From NCBI GenBank assembly GCA_943704415.1, contig CALSCO010002515.1, positions 1 to 44,642 on the forward strand: a stretch of DNA of 44,642 bases. The letters are read 5' to 3'. Positions 21,543 to 32,323 of this stretch are shown here, one piece after another. The first letter of the stretch is position 1; every line of letters starts with the position of its first letter. The translations under genes and the position numbers were made by a program. The notes below the pieces were generated by a model. The model was given only the letters and a program-made list of their open reading frames with translations. It did no database searches and was not told the DNA's origin. Origin of the DNA: Parvularia atlantis (taxonomy: Eukaryota; Opisthokonta; Rotosphaerida).

Positions 21543-22131
21543 TCACGCGATCACGCACGGATCGCCCTTCTTCCAGCCGCTGGACGCGCGACGCAGCGAC
21601 CCCGCGTGAGCACGCGCGCGTGCACACCGGCAGGGCAGCGTAGCGCAACGCACCCGTACGGGCCGTAAGGGTTGTCGTCGCCACCGCTGCCGCTGCCGCG
21701 ACCGCCGCCTCGGCTGCCGCTGCTGCCGCCGCTGTTGCCCACGCCCGCGCTGTCACGGTCTGACGGCGAGAGCGACGAGGACGACGACGGCGACGCCGCG
21801 CCGCTGACGGCCTTGCCCGACGCGGTCTTGCCCGACTGCGCCCGCGTCTTCTTGATGAGGTCAGGCTGGCGGTGCACGCAGAGGTCGCAGTAGGGCTTGC
21901 CGTCGACCAGCTGTGCGGGCGAAGGCGCGAGGGCAAGCGCGGGCGGCAAGCGTCAACAGCGTGACGCCGACCAGACGGCACGGCACGGCAGCGACGCGCC
22001 TTGAACTGCTCGCTGCGCAGCTCCTTGCCGCACTTCTTGCACACGAAGCACTTGGGGTGCCATACCTTGCCCAGCGCGTGCACCTGGCCCGCCGTCACCG
22101 GCAGCGCGCACGCCGGACAGACGACGCCCAT
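21543..22131 (-). CDS. Small single-LIM-domain protein
   Basis: Three exons (22131-22000, 21910-21654, 21579-21543) give 141 residues. One complete LIM domain begins at residue 5: CPACALPVTAGQVHALG, then WHPKCFVCKKCGKELRSEQF and GKPYCDLC supply the eight zinc ligands. A basic helix (RQPDLIKKTRAQSGK) and a Ser/Gly-rich disordered tail follow, ending GGWKKGDPCVIA. LIM domains bind proteins, often actin regulators. A single LIM with a Ser/Gly tail is too generic for orthology. The first intron appears to use a GC donor (AAG|GCGCGT). Its ATG is 13 bp from the PGS1 ATG on the other strand. Confidence 0.8.
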
Positions 22132-22144
22132 CCCGAAAACAACG
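22132..22144. promoter_or_regulatory. 13-bp head-to-head spacer
   Basis: Only CCCGAAAACAACG separates the LIM and PGS1 start codons. There is no room for two promoters, so transcription start sites must lie within the neighbour's coding sequence or the mRNAs must be nearly leaderless. Confidence 0.55.
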
Positions 22145-24403
22145 ATGACAGCGCGACGCCTCTTCGATGCGCTTGCCGACCGCGTGCGTGCCCCGCCTAC
22201 ACACACACTCGCACGCGCACTCCCACTCGCACGCGCACTCGCACGCGCACCCGCTCTCGCTCTCGCTCGATGACTCGGCGCGCGCGTGGCCCCAGGCGGC
22301 GCGCGAGGCCGGCGTGCGGCTACCGCGCCTCGCCGCGCGGGCCGAGCGCATCAGCTTCATCCGCGAGCCGCCCGCGTTCCTCGCCGCGCTCGAGGACGTG
22401 CGGCGTCGTCGCTGTGCGCGTCCGCGGCCTCTCACGCGCCGTCGTGGGGCCGCACAGGGCATCGCGCACGCACGCCGCCGGGTCGTGCTCATGTCGCTCT
22501 ACCTCGGCACGGGCGCGCAGGAGCGCGGGCTGGTGCGCGGCACGGTGCAGTGCTCGACGACGACTGCTGAACGGCGCAGGCAGCACGGCTGCACGACGCG
22601 CTCGCACGCAACCGCGACCTCACCGTCGACGTCGTGCTCGACCACCAGCGCGGGTGCGGCGGCCGGTCGTGCGCCCTTCAACTGCTCGCGCTCACGCGAC
22701 TGCGCACGACGGCAAGCCTGCGTGGCGGGCCCGCAAACAGCTCCGTCGCCGTCCTGCTTCCGCTCAAGGCCGCGTTCGGCGATCGTGTGCGCCTCTCCCT
22801 CTTCCACTCGTCCAAGCTGAACGGGCTCGCCAAGGCACAGCGCAACGCTGCTGCTTCACAGGCGCACGCGCTCATTCGCTCTGCTCGTACGCACGCAGCG
22901 ACTGTTGCCCGAGCGCTTCAACGAGATCCCGGGGCTCTTCCACGTCAAAGCATACGTCTTTGACGACGACGTGATCGTCAGCGGGTGCGCAGCCTGGCGC
23001 CACATCACACGCACAGGCTCAGACACGCTTGCAGAGCCAACCTCAGCGACCTCTACTTTGGCGCACGACAGGACCGCTACACCCTTCTGCGCGACAACGC
23101 CGGCCTCGCGCACTTCTTCGTCGCCCTCAGCGGTGCACACGAGGCGTTCCTTTGCATGCGCGTACTTGCGCGCTCGACTTGCTGACGCATGGCAACGCAG
23201 CGACCATCCGCGGGCACTCGTACGACGCCACCGACCGCGGGCCGAAGCCACTGATGCGCAACGAGCCGCACGCGCAGCCACAGGCGTTTTCTGAGCGCGT
23301 AGGGTGCGCTCGTGCGGTTGTGTATATCGCCGCACTGACGCTTGCCGACGCAGCGCGGACCTGCGCGAGCTGCTCGACAAGCAGTCGCACGCGGTGCGGC
23401 TCTGCTTACCAATTCATGCACCTGCTCACACAGAGCGTACGCAGGCCGCACAGGCGACCGATGCGGCAGCCGACACGACAGTCATTCCGCTCCTTCAACT
23501 GCAGCCTGCGGGCATCACCGTCGACCAGGCGCTCACGCGGGCCGTCTTTGCGCCTGTCGAGGAGGGCGCCGGCGCCGCAGCTGGCGATGCGCACACTCTC
23601 CACATCTCGTCTGGGTGCGCGCGGTGCTCACTCTTGGGCCGCGGTGCGTTGTAACGCCACCTGCGCAGCTACTTCAACATGACAAGCGACTACCTCGCGC
23701 ACATCATCGCCAGCGCAGCCGCGTCGCAGCCGCAGCCAAAGCGCTACAACGTCCTCACGGCCGCACCTGAGGTAACCAGCTCGCGCAGCACTCCTGCGCC
23801 AATGATTGCTCAGCCATCCGTGCGCAGGCAAACGGCTTCTTTGGTTCGCGTGGCGTGTCGTACTGGGTGCCGCACGCGTACACCCACATCGAGCTCGAGT
23901 TTTTGCAACAGGTGCGCAAGGCCACGTTCACCACAGGCACCGCTCAATCCGCGCGTGAAACAGGTCCAGCGCGCTGGTGTGGCCGAGCACGTCAGGCTGT
24001 TTGAGTACGTCCGCCCGCGCTGGACCTTCCACGCCAAGGGTGCGCGCACCCGTCGCTGCCGCGGGCACCAACACGTACCGGGCAGGCGTGTGGTATCACC
24101 TTCCGCGCGAACCGCTGCCATCCATGACCCTCATCGGCTCACCCAACTACGGCTACCGCTCCGTGCACCGCGACTTTGAAGCGCAGTTCATGATCATCAC
24201 AACCGACCCGGGCCTGCGACAGCGCATGGACGAGGTACAGTCTCGCAGGAACGTCAACTCGCTCACACGAGCGGCCACAGGAGCGCCGGTGGCTGTTTGA
24301 GGGCAGCCGCCAGCACACGCTCGCCACTCTGCAAGCAGACCCGTCGCGCCACCTGCCGTCTTGGGTGCCCTACGTCACGCGAATTATCCAGCGCTACTTT
24401 TGA
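22145..24403 (+). CDS. PGS1: Phosphatidylglycerophosphate synthase (PLD superfamily)
   Basis: Fourteen exons from ATG 22145 to TGA 24401-24403. The product follows eukaryotic PGS1: ERISFIREPPAFLAALEDG, RRVVLMSLYLGTGAQERGL, DVVLDHQRGLRGG, RVRLSLFHSSKLNG, LLPERFNEIPGLFHVKAYVF (first HxK...D motif), SGANLSDLYFGARQDRY, YFNMTSDYLAHIIASA, APEANGFFGSRGVSYWVPHA, RWTFHAKGVWYHL (second HKD motif), LIGSPNYGYRSVHRDFEAQ, ending RIIQRYF. It makes phosphatidylglycerophosphate from CDP-diacylglycerol and glycerol-3-phosphate at the mitochondrial inner membrane, the committed step to cardiolipin. The first exon (13 codons) may begin the targeting peptide. The intron after LNGLAK has a GC donor (22835). Both catalytic motifs are intact. 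Confidence 0.93.
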
Positions 24404-24463
24404 TAAAGGCTGTGGCATTGAGTGTATCTCGACCCGCTGCGTTAGGCGCGGCGCCACCGCGTA
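24404..24463. other. Convergent intergenic spacer
   Basis: A 60-bp gap between the PGS1 stop and the stop of the P-loop locus. Only the overlapping 3' ends are expected here. Confidence 0.5.
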
Positions 24464-25243
24464 CTAGTCGTCCTGCGCGAGACCGACGACGAGCATGCGC
24501 AGCCCGAGCACCGCCCTGAGGCGCCTGCTGTCGATGTCGCCATCGCTCGTAGTGCGCACGTAGTCTTGCTCCGCCGAGGACCAGTCGCCGCCCTGCTTGC
24601 GGTCGTCGCGCGCGTTCAAGTTGAGGGTCGTCGTCATGTGCAACAGAACGTCCTCGAAGCTGTGATGCTCTCCTGCACTATCTCCAGAGCTGTACGTCTT
24701 GCCGATGCCCGACATGCCGTCGACAAAGAGGAGTCTGCGCCTGCCAGTGGGCCGCATGCTGTCGAACGACGCGCGCACGTGCGCCACCAGGAACATGAAG
24801 CCCTCCGAGTCGGCGCTGACAAAGTCGGCGTCCTGTGTCGGTGCCGTTCAGCATAGCCGCACGCTGCTTGTAGAGCCTTTTGAGCGAAGCGCCGTCGGCT
24901 GCTGCTGTCGGCTGCGTCACGGCGCTGGCCAGCGCGCCGAGGTCCGTGAAGTCTGCGCGGCTGCCATCGACTCGGTGCGCAGCCGCAGCCGAGCAATGAT
25001 GATGTGCGCACCGTTTGAAGTCATCGTGCTCGTTGGCGACGCCAGGCCGGCGGGGTCGCGCTCGCTGTCGATGCTCGTTGGCGACGCCAGGCTGCGGCGG
25101 GGTCGCGCTCGCCGTCGAAAGTCATCGTGCTCGTTGGCGACGCCAGGCTGCGGCGGGGTCGCGCTCGCGACAGCGAAGCACACGCGAAAAAGGCAACGAA
25201 CTGGACCCGTTTTTGGCTCGCTGGCATCTATCATCGCGGGCAT
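24464..25243 (-). CDS. Unresolved P-loop NTPase-like locus
   Basis: A leftward frame near 24796-24464 contains RRRLLFVDGMSGIGKT, a Walker A motif (GxxGxGKT) preceded by a hydrophobic strand, then a short helical region ending VLGLRMLVVGLAQDD. Upstream exons appear to begin at ATG 25243 and pass through a tandem repeat, and a spliced segment reads NDFTDLGALASAVTQPT then DGASLKRLYKQ. I could not connect this segment to the Walker A frame with any conventional intron, so the model is open: a missed exon, a sequence error or a decayed copy. No Walker B, sensor or effector domain is visible. An AAA/STAND-type NTPase fragment is the most that can be said. Confidence 0.4.
25020..25180. repeat. Imperfect tandem repeat (about 47-56 bp units)
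   Basis: Three consecutive copies share the core TGCTCGTTGGCGACGCCAGG followed by GGGTCGCGCTCGC. Unit lengths differ (about 56, 47 and 54 bp), so the copies fall in different frames of the P-loop locus on the - strand. The third copy lacks a few bases of the core. This is typical of a length-variable minisatellite. Confidence 0.85.
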
Positions 25244-25400
25244 GGCTGGACTATTGCTTCCACAGGGTCCTCACATTGAGCATCAACGCTGCGTGCTCCA
25301 CCGGCGTCCCGCACAACGGCGCGTCCACCGCCCTGGCGCCTGGCTGCGTGCGCTGCGCGGTCCCGCCGGTGCTGAGCGCGTCGCGTCGCAGGGCTCAGGC
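25244..25400. other. Divergent intergenic region
   Basis: 157 bp between the ATG of the P-loop locus and the membrane protein start. No repeat or recognisable promoter motif was seen. Confidence 0.4.
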
Positions 25401-27213
25401 ATGGCGGATGTCGCCGATCTCGAGGCCGCGGTGCCGCGGGCTGCGCCGACGACGGACGATCGGAGCGCGTCGTTGGCTGAGACGTCGAGCCTGCTGGCGT
25501 CGTCGTCGCTGCTGGGGCCGTGGCCGGGCGGGCGGTCGTTGTCGTCGACTTTGTCGTCTGCAGGCACGGCAGGGCAGGCGGACGTTGTGCGGGACGAGCG
25601 CGCGGCGGGCAGCAGCGGGCCTGTGCACGCCTCCTACGGGAGTGTCAATACGGCCGGGGCACGCGCGGGCGCGGACGAGGACGAGGCGAGTGAGGGCGGG
25701 AGCGACAGAAGCGGCGCCGATGACGAGGAAGAGCCGCTGCTTCGGCCCAACCCGCTGGCGGCGCTGGACGTGCCGTGGCTGCGCGACGTCGTGGCGACGG
25801 CGCTGTTTGTGCAATCGATCGCCTGGCTGACGATGGCTGGGTGCGCCTTGCCGCGTTGCACTCGTGCCGTCGCTCGACGGCGAGCGACACGCTGATGCGA
25901 CATGGCGGCGTGGCAGGTTTGGCCCGCCGTGGGCCCTCTTCAGCATCTTTGACGAGTTCAGCGAGACGTACCTGGCCGAGTCGCTCGAGGGCTTCCTGCA
26001 GTCGCCCGCGTTTTTCTACACGGCCACGATCACGTCGTTTGTCGTCGCATTCGGTGCGCGCACGCAGACGCAAAGAGCTGGCTTGCCGACTGGCCGCGGC
26101 GTGTCGCCTCAGGGCGTACGTTTGTCATCCTCAAGATCACGCTCGACCGCGAGCGCCAGCAGACGCAGACTCTGCCCGGAGGCGCGAAGCCCGAGGTTAT
26201 CTCGCACACCGAGTACTGGTGGGCGAACCGGTTCGGGCTTGCGCTGTCGTGCGTGTTCGAGGTGCGCGTGCGCGTACCGGTGCGGGTGTGCTGCTGAAGT
26301 CGCCGCGCAGCTTGGCGACGGCATGGGGCGCGTGTGGGCCATCGCCTCTGTGTTGGACGAGTTTGTCAAGGTGCGCACGGATGGACGCGCACGTGAGTGG
26401 GCGTGACTGACGGTGATGAGCACGCAGCTCTACGTCGACGAGTACGGGCTGTTCTTCAACGTTGTGTACCTGAACACGTGCCTGATTGTGGCGACTATCT
26501 CGGGCGTGTTTCGCGCGCTGTGGTGGATCTGGTGCGCAGTGCTGCTCAGCAGCCGTGGCTCTGTGCACTCGCTGATCGCGCGCGCGCGCGCTCGCTGGCA
26601 CCAGGTACTGGGCCAAGTTCTCCGAGATCCCTGTCCAGCGGGTGTGCTTGTCGGTGACGTGTGAGCGCGTCCCGCTCACACAGCCGCGTGTGCGCAGCGC
26701 GAGACGGTCAACGAGGACAAGGTCGAGGAGGACGTGATCCAGGAGCAGGTGCGGTCGCGCAAGAGCCGCAAGGAGCGCAAGCAGGTGCGGCGAGCGCGCG
26801 CGGCATGCGCTCCGCAGAAAAAACGCTCAGCTGTGGGCGCTGCGCAGCCCAAGACCGGCTCGTTGCGCAAATGTCTCTACATGCCGCTCGTGTACCCGCT
26901 CACGATGTCGCTCATCCCCAGCTCGCTGCGGCGCAGCTTCAAGCTGGTGTACTGCTTCATGGACGGTTTCGGGCGGACGTGGTGCGCGTCGCCCGCGTGA
27001 CCTTTGCATTATTGCCTGGCCTGACGAGGACGCAGGGCCTTCTTCGCCGTGATCAACGCGGTGATCGAGTACTCGGAGCTGACCGTGGGCGGCGAGAACT
27101 CGCTCTTTGACGTGGCCATCTACGTCTGGGTCGCGTTCTCGCTCGCGTTCATCGGCGGGCTGTACGTTGTCTCCGAGGGCACGTACCGGCGCTTCAAGGT
27201 GTTTCTGCATTAA
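25401..27213 (+). CDS. Orphan polytopic membrane protein
   Basis: About eight exons from ATG 25401 (context GGCATGG) to TAA 27211-27213. The first 130 residues are cytosolic-like: Ser/Asp-rich, with an acidic patch and EEEPLLRP, which resembles an acidic dileucine sorting signal. At least six hydrophobic helices follow, including VVATALFVQSIAWLTMAGFG, FFYTATITSFVVAFG, LFFNVVYLNTCLIVATISGV, YMPLVYPLTMSLIP, WAFFAVINAVIEYSE and IYVWVAFSLAFIGGLYVVSE. Between helices lie two similar segments, FDEFSETYLAES and LDEFVKLYVDEY, and a charged loop NEDKVEEDVIQEQVRSRKSR. No family was recognised. The repeated DEF-x-x-x-Y segments hint at internal duplication. A transporter or channel-like role is possible but unsupported. 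Confidence 0.65.
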
Positions 27214-27253
27214 CCACGGTTTTGCACGTGTTCCATATGTGCAGTGCCATCTA
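27214..27253. other. Convergent intergenic spacer
   Basis: 40 bp between the stops of the membrane protein and SMARCAD1. The two transcripts' 3' ends almost certainly overlap. Confidence 0.5.
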
Positions 27254-30200
27254 TCACGCATGCGGCGTCTCACTCACGTCGGCGCGCTCGGGTGCCGCCT
27301 TGGCGGCGAAGAGGTGCTGGCGCAGGAGGTCCATCGACGCCGCCGCAAAGCTGCGCTCGTCTGCGCCGCCGGTCGCCTGTCGGTCAACCGCGGCAGCAGT
27401 GCCAGGCCGCGCACAGCACGCACCGGCGCGCCCTTGCAGTTCCTCGTCCAGCTGCAGCTTGCGCGCCGCGCTCTCCAAGATGCTGTCCTCGATCGTCTCG
27501 GCTGCGACGAGCTTGTAGATCGTGACGTCCCTGCGCAGTACGGGTGAGCGTGTGCGCAGTATCGCGTCGCAGGCAGCGCACCGTGTCTGGCCCACGCGGT
27601 GGCATCGGTCCTCGGCCTGGCGGTCGTTGAAGGGGTTGAAGTCGATGTCGTGGATGACCACCTGCCGGCACACTTCAGACGGCCGCAGCCGTGGTTCGCG
27701 TGGGCACTTCACACACCGTGTCGGCCGACGTCAGATTGATGCCGACGCCGCCGGCCTTGGTGGACAGCAGAAAGACAAAGTACGACGGGTCGCTGTTGAA
27801 CAGGTCGATGCGCGCCTGCCTGGAAGAGGGGTGGCAGACTCAGCTGCACGTCGCACGCTCCGCAGGAAGGCGCGCGCACCGCTCGGGGAGCTGCGTGTCG
27901 CCGTCCATGCGCAGAAAGCGAACGCCCAACTGCTCGAGCACGGGCTCGAGCACGTCCAGCACGAGCTTGAACTGCGAAAACAGGAGGACGCGGTGGCCCT
28001 GTGTCCCGCACAGATCAGCTGTCAGTGCATGTCACCGGCGTACCCGATCACCTCGCTCTGCAGGCGCGGCAGCAGTTCGCGCAGAAAGTGCACCTTGCCC
28101 GACAGCAGGAGGCACTCCGGCTGCATCACGTACGCACGCAGGGGCTTGCTGGAAGCGCACAGGCGCGAGAGCTCAAAGTCGCTCATGACGCTCATGTCCT
28201 CGTAGACGGCGTGCGGGTCCGAGTCGGCGTAGGCCGTGTCCTGCCCCGGTCTGCAATCAGCGGCGATCGACGCGCAAGTGGCCAGGACGACGTGCCTTGC
28301 GGATGAGTGAGGCCATGGCGTGCAGCTTGGCGTCGTCGTAGAACCAGCGGTGGAGGCACAAGTGGTTCGCGAGCTGCGACAGCCAGCGCGCATGAGCTTC
28401 GGCATCGGTGCAAGGGCGCAGGAGCCGCCCACCTGCCGCAGGTACGACATGATGTTGCTCATCTGCTTGTGGCGCTGCGCTGCGCGCATTGCTGTCCGGC
28501 GCGGCCTGGCGTTCAGCAGCGAGTGTCGGCGAGACGGCTGCGCACCGCTCAGACGCTCGCGCGACTGGCTCACAAAAGTGTCGTACGCGCGCCGCTGCTC
28601 GGGCACCAGCTCACAGCGATGCACCACCGTGCGCTTCGTCGGCAGCTGGCTGGCGACCTGCCCGGCACATCGTGAGCATAAGTGCAGACGGTGCGCTTGC
28701 GCGCGGGCACCTGAGACTTGAGTCGCCGCAGCACAAAGGGCGCCATGAGCCGCTTGGCGCGGTCGATGCGCTGGGTGGTCGGCGGTCAGAGACGCGCAGC
28801 GCCAGGAGCAGCGGGGCCACGCACGTCAGCCAGGACGCTGCTGGACGCCGTGCGGCCGACGGCAAAGACGCGGTGCAGCTCGTTCGAGTTGCTCCAGAAC
28901 AGCTTGGGCATGACGAACGTGAGCAGCGCCAGGAGCTATGCACGCGCGCTAGGGTCACAGCGCCGCGGTATGTGCGTGTGGACGCGTGCGCACCTCGTTA
29001 AGGTCGTTCTGCAGTGGCGTGCCGGTCATGAGCAGCCGGTGCCGTGCCTGCGCAAGCGACGCGTCAGGCGATCTGCACGGCATCGCTTGGCTGGCGCGAC
29101 GCACCCGCACGCGCATTAGCTTGATGTGCCGCTGGCTGGCGATGTTCTTAATCACATGCCCCTCGTCCAGGATCATGTTGTCAAAGCGGAATATGCGCAG
29201 GAAGCGCCGGTCATCGCGCGAGCCGCTGCCGAGCGAGCGTGCGACACATGAGACGCCGCAGAGGCAGTGCCGCGGTGGAGCACGCACCTGATCATGTTGT
29301 ACGTCGTCAGCAGCACGTTGAAAGGCGCGCGCGAGGGCAGGCAGCCGTGCGCCTCGTCGGCAGCCGGCGACGACGCCTCTGGCGCAGCGTCGTCCGCATC
29401 GTCGTCCGCATCGTCGGCCGCGCCGTTGTAGCTCTCCTCGCTGCTGCGGTCGCTGGTGCCGTCCGCGACCTCATACTCGCCTGACGCGGCGTGGAATTCA
29501 GCGATGGCCTGCGCACGGCCCACGGCAGCACACACCGACAAGGTCCGAGCTGGCGCGGCGGATCTCGAGCACATTGTCGCGGATGACCGCACGCTCCTTC
29601 TGCGAGCCTGCACGCGTGCGTCTGTGTCAGCAGTGGGGTCGCACGAAACGAGACGAGGCACGCACCGTGATACACGAGCACCTGCAAGCTCGGGCACCAC
29701 GTGACCAGCTCGCGCTGCCAGTTGTCGAGCGTCGAGGACGGCACAACGACGAGATGCGGCCCGGGCTCACCCTTATGCAGCAAATGTGCGAGAAACGCGA
29801 TCACCTGCGCCGTCTTGCCAAGGCCCTGCGGCGTCCGACAGGCGCATCAGCACCCTGGTTGCGTGGCCTGGCGAGCTGTGGCGCACCATCTCATCGGCCA
29901 GGATGCCGCCTAGGTGCTGCCGCCTGATCAGGTTCAGCCAGTTGAGCCCGGCGAGCTGGTAGTCCTTCAGCGCCATGCCTGCCGCTCGGTGGCATCAGTC
30001 TGCCGCTGCTACCTGTGTCGTGCACACACCGCGCGACAGGTTGGGCGGCTGCAACAGCAGCAGGTCTGCCGAAGGTGCCGACGCGCTCTTCTGTGGGCTC
30101 AGCTGCGCGGGCGGGCAGGTCGCTCACGGCGGAATGTCACAGGCGAGCGCGGCACGGCACCTGCGAGAGCGAGACGAACGCTGCGTGCTGCCGTGTCGCC

Positions 30201-30985
30201 CCGTCGCCGCCGGCGTTGAGCGTGAGGATGGCCCGGCGCAGGCCCTCGGCCACGTCCTCGCACTGCTCAATCACGTTGTCGACGACGGCGACCTCCTCCA
30301 GCGAGCTCAGGTAGCTGCATCGCGCGTACATCAGAGCGAGCGTGGCCACGTCGAGCGCTACACACACACACCGAGTAAGGGCCTGCGCCACCGCTGGGTC
30401 GCTGTGCTGGCCCACGGTGCGCCGCAGCACCGCAAACGACCCGAACGGCCGCAGGCTGACGACCGTGGCCGCGGCCGTCTCGGAGCACACAGCAGCCAGC
30501 GCTGGCACAGTCGCTGTCTCAAAAAAGTCCCGCGCCCGCTGCTGGACTGCGGCGGTGGCGGCGCAGCGACGCGTCAGCAGATTCAGTCGGCAAGCTGCGC
30601 CGCATGCGCACCCCGGGTCGACGGCTGGACGGCGTCCTCGACCGGGTCGCTGGTGGCGCTCGTGTCCTGCGCGGCCGTGTTCGACCTGTTCGGGCGCAGC
30701 CGCGCGCCGTCCTCGCTGGCGCTGCCGCCGTCGTCCTCGCCGCTCGAGAGGACCTTGGCGACCATGCGCAGGCGGCGTCGTCGCGTTGAGCCGCTCGCGC
30801 CCTCGTCCGCGCTGTCGTCGCTGGCCCCGAGCAGCAGCGCGCTAACAGCGTCTTGCACGCTCCCGCCGTGTGTGGCGAGAAGCTGTGCGAGCTGGCGCGT
30901 GGACACGTGCGGGAACATCTCGACGAGCGCGGCGAGCTCGCCGTCGTTCTGCGCGCGGCCGCTGTCACTGTCGGTGTCGCTGTCG

Positions 30986-31022
<37 letters not shown>

Positions 31023-31312
31023 TGGCGATCAGTCTCCGCCGGGCGCGGGCTGCCTGTGGCCGGACGGCTGTGCTGCGGTCGCTGGCGTTGGCGGACGGAG
31101 CGCGTAGTGGCACGGCCGTGCGCGGCAGCAGGCTGGGCAGGCGCACGGCTGGCGATGACGACGACGACGACGACGCCGTCGAGGTGAATCGCGGCAGCGG
31201 CGCGACGGCGGGCGTGGCGGGCGAGGACGGGACAAGGGCGCGTCGCTGCCGAGCGCGCTCGCGGTGCCCGTTGGCCGGCCGCGGGCGCTTGGTGCCGCGC
31301 TTCGACAGCCAT

Positions 31313-31346
<34 letters not shown>

Positions 31347-31794
31347 GGTCGTCGTCGGTGCCGTTGGCGAGGTCGACGACGTTGGCGGGCGCAGCGGCGG
31401 CGGCACTGGGTGCGAGCAGGCGGCGCTGCGGCGAGGGCGAGAAGGTGGGCAGAGCGCCGTCGGGCGGGCGTCGCGGGCGCGGCGGGGTCTCTGGGATCTC
31501 GACGGCGGCATGGCGAGGCGGCGTGGCGGGCGGGCGTAGCGGGCGTGGCGGGCGCGTGCGGACGAGGACGGGCGATGTCGCGGGCGAGGACCGCGTGGGC
31601 GAGTGCTCGGGCGAGCACGCGAAGCGGCTGATGGCGGCCTGGAACGGCTGCGCATCGTCGTCGTCGTCGTGGGGGGTGCGGTCGTCGCGGGTGGGGTCGG
31701 TGCCGGTGAGGTCGAGGCGATGCGCCGCGGGAGGTCGCGTCGGCCGCGTCGGCCGCGTCGGCCGCATCGGGGCTCGCGCGGGGCTCGCGGGCAT
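27254..31794 (-). CDS. SMARCAD1: SMARCAD1/Fun30/ETL1 chromatin remodeller
   Basis: About twenty exons read leftward from ATG 31794. The first exon encodes a long disordered region rich in Pro, Ser and Asp, then a CUE ubiquitin-binding domain ([32 protein letters not shown]). The SNF2 core follows: [24 protein letters not shown] joined to GLGKT (Walker A split by an intron), [20 protein letters not shown], the DEGH box in [117 protein letters not shown] with GQT. The CUE domain, DEGH and HDIDFNP mark the Fun30/SMARCAD1 subfamily, which slides nucleosomes in heterochromatin maintenance and DNA-end resection. One intron (29509-29539) is only 31 nt; another has a GC donor at 28295. Confidence 0.93.
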
Positions 31795-31829
31795 CAATCT
31801 CGCCTGATCGCGGCCCGGTGCGACCCGTC
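31795..31829. promoter_or_regulatory. 35-bp head-to-head spacer
   Basis: The only sequence between the SMARCAD1 start and the start of the small + strand protein. A shared promoter is inferred from position. Confidence 0.4.
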
Positions 31830-31916
31830 ATGGAGGCGACGTGCGTCCAGCCCGCAGCCGCCACCGGACCGGCCACGGCCACCGCGACCACCACCACCAC
31901 CGGACCGGCCACGGCG

Positions 31917-31948
<32 letters not shown>

Positions 31949-32305
31949 CAGCACGGCCACCACCGCAGAGCGCGACCAGCAAAAGGCACGCGAGCGCGTC
32001 CTCCTCCGCAACACCAACGCCATCCTCCTCAAGACCGTCGCACGCGTCGCCGCCCTCCTCGCCTGCCCCACCACGCCCGCGCCGGCCAACCTCGACGACA
32101 AGGCGCTGCACCTCGTCCGTACTGCCGCCCGCCCGCCATGCACGTCCTCGTGAAGCGCTCACGCCGGCACGCCGCGCAGGACCAGCTCGACCCAATGCGC
32201 GTGCGCGCCTTCGACACGCTGCTCGGCGCGCTCGAGCGGCTCGCGACCGAGGTGCGCGGCACTGCGCTCCCAGCCGCAGCCGCCGACGCGCGCCGCCCCG
32301 ATGCG
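31830..32305 (+). CDS. Small Thr/Asn-rich helical protein, 3' end lost at a C run
   Basis: Exon 1 runs 31830-32114 and exon 2 from 32180. After a Thr/Ala/Asn low-complexity start (TATATTTTT, NNNNNN) a predicted helix reads RDQQKARERVLLRNTNAILL with KTVARVAALLA, then NLDDKALHL spliced to DQLDPMRVRAFDTLLGALE. It then enters an 18-base C homopolymer at 32306-32323, after which the frame is antisense to SDF2. The true C-terminus is therefore probably not in this sequence. The helical pattern resembles small helical-bundle subunits of complexes, but no family was recognised. Confidence 0.5.
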
Positions 32306-32323
32306 CCCCCCCCCCCCCCCCCC
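32306..32323. repeat. 18-base C homopolymer cutting two genes
   Basis: An uninterrupted run of 18 C. The + gene enters it from the left and the SDF2 gene (-) enters it from the right in mid-domain. It most likely marks collapsed, missing or misjoined sequence. Confidence 0.85.

Noticed and set aside
30000-31800. A 610-residue + strand frame opposite SMARCAD1
   Set aside because: The - strand carries a recognisable CUE domain and continuous exon frames; the + frame is a shadow.
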